This document shows, in pieces, positions 5,341 through 9,599 of a stretch of DNA of 9,599 nt (the first letter of the stretch is position 1; each line of letters begins with the position of its first letter). The position numbers and the translations under genes are program-made. The DNA is from RHKX01 sp035695265. GTDB taxonomy: Bacteria > Actinomycetota > Thermoleophilia > Solirubrobacterales > 70-9. Under the pieces are notes generated by a model. The model did not search any database, was not told the origin of the DNA, and saw only the letters and a program-made list of their open reading frames with translations. The stretch covers positions 1-9,599 of the forward strand of contig DASSEM010000170.1 of the NCBI GenBank assembly GCA_035695265.1. The letters run 5' to 3'.

Positions 5341-6531
5341 TCACTCGGGGCGGGCCCCGAGCGTCACGTCGACGTCCATCCGCTCGCCGTCGCGGATGAT
5401 CTGCAGCGTCACCTCGTCGCCCGGGTCATAGCCGATGATCTTGCGCGAGAGGTCGTTCTCGGCGACCAGCTCGTCGCCGTTGACGGCGACGATCGTGTCG
5501 CCGCCGACCAACACCCGCTGGCCCTGGAACTCGATCCGCGAGTCCTCGCCCTCCGGGCTGCCGCGCAGCCCCGCCTCGTCGGCCGGGCCGCCGGGCACCA
5601 CGTCCGAGATCAGGGAGCCGGTCGGCGCATCGATGTCCAGCCGCTCGGCGAGCTGCGGGTAGAGCGGCTGGCTGCGGACGCCGATGTAGGCGTACTCGAC
5701 CTCGCCGGTCTCGCGAAGCTGCTCGATCGATCGCTTGACCAGGTTGATCGGGACCGCGAAGCCGACTCCTTCGTTCCCGCCCGAGGTCGTGTTGATCTGC
5801 TGATCGATCCCGACGACGCGCCCGTCGGCGCCGATCAGCGGGCCGCCGGAGTTGCCCGGGTTGATCGAGGTGTCGGTCTGGATCGCCCCGTCGATCCGGA
5901 ACTGAGTCAGCGAGCGGATCGAACGGTCGGTTGCGGAGACGATCCCGACCGAGATCGACTGCTCCTGGCCGAACGGGCTGCCGATCGCCGCCACCGGGGC
6001 GCCGACCCGGACCTCCTCGGAGTTGCCGAGCTCGATCGGGTCGAGGTCGAGGCCCTCCGGGTCGACCTTGATCAGGGCGACGTCGGCGTTCAGGTCCGTG
6101 CCGATGATCTCGGCCGGCACCTGGTTGCGGTCGCCGAACTCGACGTAGACCTCGTCGGCCTCGTTGATCGGGGTGTCAGTGCTGCCGCCTGCCTCGGTCG
6201 CGTCGGTGACGACGTGGGCGTTGGTGACGATCTCGCCCTCGTCGCTGATCACGAAGCCGGAGCCCTGGCCGGCCCCGCTGGGATCGGACGCGTCGCCGAT
6301 GAACGAGAGGATCGTGACGACGCTCGGCGCCGCCTCCGCGTAGATCGCCTGCGGGTCGAACCCGGAGGTGCTCTGCGCCGGCTTGCCGTCCTCGACCGCG
6401 GTCGTCGTCGTCACGGTCGAGACCCCGGTCGACTCACCGTCGTCGCCGCAGGCGAGCAGGCCGAGCGCCAGGGTCAGCGTCACCGCCCCGGCCGCGAGCA
6501 CCGGGCCGATCCGCGCCGATGTCGGGCTCAC
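5341..6531 (-). CDS. htrA: HtrA/DegP-type serine protease, lipoprotein, one PDZ domain
   Basis: An extracytoplasmic trypsin-like protease for misfolded envelope proteins. The 396-residue product starts with a signal sequence ending in LGLLAC, so C28 is probably lipidated after signal-peptidase II cleavage; Leu at -2 is a slightly loose lipobox. A Thr/Ser/Asp-rich linker (29-58) leads to the protease domain (about 62-270) with an intact triad: H106 in TNAHVV, D150 in NADVALIKV and S228 in GNSGGP. One PDZ domain follows (about 278-393), with GSLISDVVPGGPADEAGL (305-322) and VNGDEL. The GTG start (6531-6529) shares GTGA with the histidine kinase stop, implying translational coupling; the phosphatase follows by 4 nt. 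Regulator-kinase-HtrA order matches mycobacterial mprA-mprB-pepD, implying envelope-stress control. Mycobacterial PepD is membrane-anchored by a helix, so a lipid anchor would be a variation. Confidence 0.94.
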   Translation of the reverse strand: MSPTSARIGPVLAAGAVTLTLALGLLACGDDGESTGVSTVTTTTAVEDGKPAQSTSGFDPQAIYAEAAPSVVTILSFIGDASDPSGAGQGSGFVISDEGEIVTNAHVVTDATEAGGSTDTPINEADEVYVEFGDRNQVPAEIIGTDLNADVALIKVDPEGLDLDPIELGNSEEVRVGAPVAAIGSPFGQEQSISVGIVSATDRSIRSLTQFRIDGAIQTDTSINPGNSGGPLIGADGRVVGIDQQINTTSGGNEGVGFAVPINLVKRSIEQLRETGEVEYAYIGVRSQPLYPQLAERLDIDAPTGSLISDVVPGGPADEAGLRGSPEGEDSRIEFQGQRVLVGGDTIVAVNGDELVAENDLSRKIIGYDPGDEVTLQIIRDGERMDVDVTLGARPE

Positions 6532-8033
6532 GCCGGGGCCCCCAGGTGGCCGCCGCGGCGGCTGCCGTGCGCGGCGCCGGCCGGCGGCAGGATCAGGCTG
6601 AAGGAGGCGCCGCGGCCGCGGCGCGGATCGAGGATGACGTCGCCACCCATCGCCCGGGCCAGCTCGCGGGCGATCGCCAGCCCCAGACCGGAGCCGCTGA
6701 CCGAGTCGGCGGTGTAGAAGCGGTCGAAGATCCGGTCGCGCGAGCGCGGGTCGATTCCGGGGCCGTCGTCGGTGACGGTGACCCGGGCCTCGGCGGCGGT
6801 GCTGGACGGGCTGATGGCGATCTCGGTTCCGGGAGCGGTGTGCTTGAGCGCGTTGTCGACGAGGATACGCAAGATCTGCGCTGTTCTCGCGCGATCGGCT
6901 TGGGCATGCGGGTCCCCGGCGCCTGGCGCGACCTGGACCGTGGCGTCGTGGCGCTCGGCGGCGGCGGCGAACTCGACCGCCACCTCGCCGGCGAGGCCGG
7001 TCAGATCGACCAACTCGCTGTGCAGGCTGAGCGCGTCGGCGTCGAGGCGGGAGAGGTCGAGGAGGTCGGTGGCGAGCTTCGTCAGCCGCTCGATCTGGCC
7101 CCGCATGGTGCGCACGAATTCGCGCCTTGCCTCGGCGTCGGGCTCGGGATCGTCGGCGAGCAGCTCGACGAACCCGCCCAGCGACGCGATCGGGGTCCGC
7201 AGCTCGTGCGAGGCGTTGGCGATGAAGTCGCGGCGGGCTGTCTCGAGGCCGCGCAGCCGCCGCCGCATCAGATCGAGCGTCTCGGCGAGCTGTCCGACCT
7301 CGTCGCTCGCGCCGGCCGGGATCGGGGCGCTGAAATCGCCGTCGGCGACGCGCTCGGCGGCCGCCTCGAGCCGGCGCAGCCGGCGGGCGTGGTAGCCGGC
7401 CGCGATGTAGGCGGCGATCAGCGAGAGGACGAGCGCGATCCCGCCGGCGGTCAGGGTCCGGTCGCGGATCAGCGCCACGTTCGCCTCGACGTCGTCGAGC
7501 GGCGTCGAGAGCACGATCACCCAGCCCGGGGCGGCGCTCGCGGCCGCTCCGCCGCCACCCTCGCCGCCCGGGATCGCGCCGCCGACCGGGAAGGCGGCCT
7601 CGCCGATCCGGCTGCCGCCGACCGTCTCGGTCGCGGAGCGGACCTCGTTTGCCGCCGCGGCGCCGGAGGCGGCCGGGTAATCGGGGTCGAGCGCCTCGCT
7701 CTCGAGCTCGGAGTCGGCGATCACGAAAGCGGGCTCGCCCTCGCGCAGCCCGAGCAGCGTGATCCGCGAGTCGACGTCGGCCGCGGTGCGGCGTACCAGC
7801 GCCGCCAGCTCCCGCTGCTCGAGCCCGCGCCGGGCGGCGCTGCGGAGCAGGTCGAGCTCCTCGCCGCCCTGCTGCTCGAGCCGCTCGAGCCGGTCCGACT
7901 CGAGCCGCGAGCTGAGCTGGGGGACGACGTAGAGGTAGACGAAGGCGATCGCCGTCGCGGTGATCGCGAAGGACAGGAGGACGAGCCGCGTGCGGACGCT
8001 GCTCAGCCCCGAGACCGGTCGCCGCGGCTCCAC
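6528..8033 (-). CDS. HAMP-domain sensor histidine kinase
   Basis: Membrane sensor that phosphorylates the regulator encoded just upstream. The 501-residue product has TM1 (about 15-38), an extracytoplasmic sensor (39-192) whose second half holds a Gly/Ala-rich, probably flexible stretch (150-170), TM2 (about 193-214), a HAMP linker (about 215-268) with RVADGDFSAPIP (228-239), HisKA with phospho-accepting H276 in NASHELRTP, and HATPase_c with N394 (DNALKHT), DDGPGID (422-428), FDRFY (436-440) and GSGLGLAIARELA (447-459). The catalytic parts look intact. The start is GTG (8033-8031), one base after the regulator stop. Its stop overlaps the htrA start. Topology and partner genes resemble MprB, BaeS and CpxA envelope sensors; the signal cannot be read from the sequence. 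The final 17 residues (Gly/His/Arg/Ala) are a variable tail. Confidence 0.95.
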   Translation of the reverse strand: MEPRRPVSGLSSVRTRLVLLSFAITATAIAFVYLYVVPQLSSRLESDRLERLEQQGGEELDLLRSAARRGLEQRELAALVRRTAADVDSRITLLGLREGEPAFVIADSELESEALDPDYPAASGAAAANEVRSATETVGGSRIGEAAFPVGGAIPGGEGGGGAAASAAPGWVIVLSTPLDDVEANVALIRDRTLTAGGIALVLSLIAAYIAAGYHARRLRRLEAAAERVADGDFSAPIPAGASDEVGQLAETLDLMRRRLRGLETARRDFIANASHELRTPIASLGGFVELLADDPEPDAEARREFVRTMRGQIERLTKLATDLLDLSRLDADALSLHSELVDLTGLAGEVAVEFAAAAERHDATVQVAPGAGDPHAQADRARTAQILRILVDNALKHTAPGTEIAISPSSTAAEARVTVTDDGPGIDPRSRDRIFDRFYTADSVSGSGLGLAIARELARAMGGDVILDPRRGRGASFSLILPPAGAAHGSRRGGHLGAPA

Positions 8034-8034
8034 C

Positions 8035-8742
8035 TCAGCTCACGTCCTCGTCGCGGAACCGGTAGCCGACGCCGCGAACCGTGAGCAGGTACTCGGGCTC
8101 GCGCGGCTCGGTCTCGATCTTCTCGCGCAGGTGGCGGATGTGGACGTCGATCGTGCGCGGGTCGCGGTAGGCGCTGTCGCCCCAGATCCGCTCGAGCAGC
8201 GCGCCGCGGTCGAAGACGCGACCGGGGCTGCGGGCGAGCGCCGCCAGGAGCTCGAACTCGACGTAGGTGAGCTGGACCCGCCCGCCGCGCACGCTCACCT
8301 GGCGGCGTCGCGGGTCGATCGTCAGCTCGCCGGCGCTGATCGGCCCCTCTGCCGCCTGCTCACCCGACATCCGGGTGCGCCGCAACGCCGCTTTGACGCG
8401 GCTACGGAACTCGCGGACGCTGAACGGCTTGGTGATGTAGTCGTCGGCGCCGATCTCGAGCCCGAGCACCTTGTCGACCTCGTCGTCGCGGGCGGTCAGC
8501 ATGATGATCGGGACCTGGCTGCGTGCCCGCAGCCGGCGGCAGACCTCGATCCCGTCGAGCCGCGGCATCATCACGTCGAGGACCACGAGATCGAAGCGGT
8601 CAGCGGCGAACCGGTCGAGGCCCTCCCGCCCGTCGTGGGCGACGACGACCTCGTATCCCTCCTTGCGGAGCGGGTACGCCAGCAGCGTCTGGATCGACTC
8701 CTCGTCGTCGACGAGAAGGATGCGGGCCGAGGCCTCCGCCAT
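8035..8742 (-). CDS. OmpR/PhoB-family response regulator
   Basis: A DNA-binding regulator phosphorylated by the adjacent kinase. The receiver domain (residues 7-122) has the acidic pair D12/D13, phospho-acceptor D56 in VVLDVMMPRLDG, T83 (MLTARDD) and K105 (DYITKPF). A short linker (123-135) leads to the winged-helix DNA-binding domain (136-232), with LTYVEFELLAALARSPGRVF (158-177), the recognition helix region DPRTIDVHIRHLREKIE (194-210) and the wing TVRGVGYRF (221-229). Length 235 is normal. It starts at ATG 8742 with no Shine-Dalgarno sequence. It heads the minus-strand operon and is divergent from the M28-like gene. Related regulators often control their own operon; no direct-repeat binding site is evident in the 28 bp intergenic gap, so any operator would lie inside a neighbouring coding region. 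Confidence 0.96.
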   Translation of the reverse strand: MAEASARILLVDDEESIQTLLAYPLRKEGYEVVVAHDGREGLDRFAADRFDLVVLDVMMPRLDGIEVCRRLRARSQVPIIMLTARDDEVDKVLGLEIGADDYITKPFSVREFRSRVKAALRRTRMSGEQAAEGPISAGELTIDPRRRQVSVRGGRVQLTYVEFELLAALARSPGRVFDRGALLERIWGDSAYRDPRTIDVHIRHLREKIETEPREPEYLLTVRGVGYRFRDEDVS

Positions 8743-8748
8743 GCGGAG

Positions 8749-8758
8749 AGGTTAGTTT
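8749..8758. promoter_or_regulatory. possible overlapping divergent -10 elements
   Basis: In the 28 bp gap between two divergent starts, TAACCT on the minus strand (8754 to 8749) and TAGTTT on the plus strand (8753-8758) both fit TAnnnT and share two bases. The minus element would begin transcription at about the regulator ATG (leaderless); the plus element about 6 nt before the M28-like ATG. Neither gene has a Shine-Dalgarno sequence, which agrees. The -35 matches are poor: CGAACA with a 17 nt spacer on the minus side, nothing convincing on the plus side. Confidence 0.3.
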
Positions 8759-8770
8759 CACCGGCCTGAA

Positions 8771-9599
8771 ATGTTCGACCCGAGGATTTATCGCGCCGCC
8801 CTGCTGCCCGCCGTCGCGGCCTTGGTGGTCCTCATGTTCTCGTTCGAGCCGGTGCCGAGCCCGCTGCCGCCGCCGGTCACGAGCCCGACCTTCGACGGCG
8901 CCGAGGCGGCCCGCACGGCGCGCTCGATCGTCGCCCTGGCGCCCGAGCGGACCCCGGGCTCGGCCGGCGACGCCGCCGTCGCCGACCTCGTCGAGGAGCG
9001 GTTCGCGGCGATCGAGGGCGGCGAGGTCTCGACCCAGACGTTCGACTCGAGCTTCGAGGGCGAGGACGTGCGGCTCGAGAACGTGATCCTGACCCTGCCC
9101 GGGACCTCCGACCGCACGATCCTCGTCCTCGCCGCCCGCGACTCGCCGCGCGGACCGGGAGCGGCGAGCTCGGCGGCGGCGACGGCGACGCTGCTCGAGG
9201 TGGCCGACGACCTCGGCCGCTCGCGCCGCGAGCAGACCCTGATCCTCGCCTCGACCGACGGCGCCGAGGGGGCCGAGGGGGCCGCCCGGCTCGTCGAGGG
9301 CCTGCCCCGCGCCGAGGACGTCGAGGAGGCGCTGGTCATCTCCGAGCCCGGCGTGCCCGATCCCCGGCCGCCCTTCGTGATCGGCTCGGGCGGCGGCGCC
9401 GACAGTCCCTCCGCCGAGCTGATGGCGACCGCCCGTGAGATCGCCAGCGCTCGCTTCGAGCAGCGCGATCCGGCCCCGGGCCCCTGGGTCGGCCTCTCGC
9501 GGCTCGCCTATCCCGCCGGCTTCGGCGAGCAGGTCGCGCTGCGCGACGCCGGGATCGAGGCGATCGCGATCAGCGCCGCCGGCGAGCGCCGGATCGCCG
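8771..9599 (+). CDS. M28-peptidase-like membrane protein, probably inactive, 3' end missing
   Basis: An open frame with no stop to the window end (276 full codons). After a short cytoplasmic start (MFDPRIYR), one hydrophobic segment (about 9-25) anchors the protein; the rest should be outside the membrane. The order matches the start of M28 zinc aminopeptidase domains: TPGSAGDAAVADLVEERF (61-78), LENVILTLPG (102-111), ILVLAARDSP (117-126), GPGAASSAAATATLLEVADDL (128-148), QTLILASTDGAEG (155-167). Active M28 enzymes carry a His-x-Asp after the ILVL strand, an Asp in GAxDxASG and Glu-Glu in GEE. Here these read ARDSP, GPGAASSA and DGAEG, so most zinc ligands seem lost. It may be a pseudo-peptidase, like the M28-related GPI-transamidase subunit GAA1. 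ATG 8771 is the first usable start, as an in-frame TAG lies at 8753-8755. It diverges from the regulator by 28 bp. Confidence 0.78.
   Translation, partial: MFDPRIYRAALLPAVAALVVLMFSFEPVPSPLPPPVTSPTFDGAEAARTARSIVALAPERTPGSAGDAAVADLVEERFAAIEGGEVSTQTFDSSFEGEDVRLENVILTLPGTSDRTILVLAARDSPRGPGAASSAAATATLLEVADDLGRSRREQTLILASTDGAEGAEGAARLVEGLPRAEDVEEALVISEPGVPDPRPPFVIGSGGGADSPSAELMATAREIASARFEQRDPAPGPWVGLSRLAYPAGFGEQVALRDAGIEAIAISAAGERRIA

Noticed and set aside
5203..6717. A 504-codon plus-strand frame opposite htrA
   Set aside because: It is antisense to a clear HtrA protease and has repetitive Asp/Arg/Val/Ala composition with no recognisable domain.
6519..8084. A 521-codon plus-strand reading frame opposite the histidine kinase
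   Set aside because: It mirrors the kinase gene; the product is a low-complexity Arg/Asp/Gly/Val sequence with no domain. Long antisense frames are expected in DNA of this GC content.
1..9599. A novel defence, mobile or biosynthetic system
   Set aside because: No transposase, integrase, terminal repeats, nuclease, toxin-antitoxin pair or synthase cluster is visible. The genes fall into known families; novelty lies in variants and arrangement.

Overview
The window is about 9.6 kb of very GC-rich chromosomal DNA, almost certainly actinobacterial. Two things support this: most genes use hardly any A or T at codon third positions (the first 60 codons of rpsF contain none), and the minus strand carries the bacterial order rpsF-ssb-rpsR. 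The composition and the lone high-GC trehalose/HtrA neighbourhood would fit Thermoleophilia (Solirubrobacterales-like), but that placement is inference.

Layout. (1) 1-1319, minus strand: the housekeeping cluster rpsF (S6), ssb and the 5' part of rpsR (S18), read toward coordinate 1. (2) 1423-2796, plus strand: a complete metallo-beta-lactamase-fold enzyme resembling N-acyl homoserine lactonases, with visibly different codon use, then a secreted or anchored Arg/Glu-rich and Pro-rich protein of unknown function. (3) 2814-2858: a strong hairpin between convergent transcription units. (4) 2879-8742, minus strand, transcribed from 8742 downward: an OmpR-type response regulator, a HAMP sensor histidine kinase, an HtrA-type lipoprotein protease with one PDZ domain, an inositol monophosphatase family protein and an OtsA-like trehalose-6-phosphate synthase. 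The first four are separated by 1 nt, -4 nt and 4 nt, and the last by 58 nt, so this looks like one operon. (5) 8771-9599, plus strand and cut by the window end: a membrane-anchored M28-peptidase-like protein, divergent from the regulator with only 28 bp between start codons.

How the genes may work together. The regulator-kinase-HtrA core resembles the mycobacterial MprA-MprB-PepD envelope-stress module. Linking it to a phosphatase and a trehalose-phosphate synthase suggests an envelope/osmotic-stress operon joining protein quality control outside the membrane to compatible-solute synthesis. The points most worth checking are: the non-ATG start and internal insertion of the phosphatase; the altered nucleotide-binding motif of the OtsA-like enzyme, suggesting GDP-glucose or another donor; the apparently dead M28 domain; the foreign-looking lactonase; and a cysteine-less S18. 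I see no CRISPR array, transposon, tRNA, rRNA or clear novel defence system.
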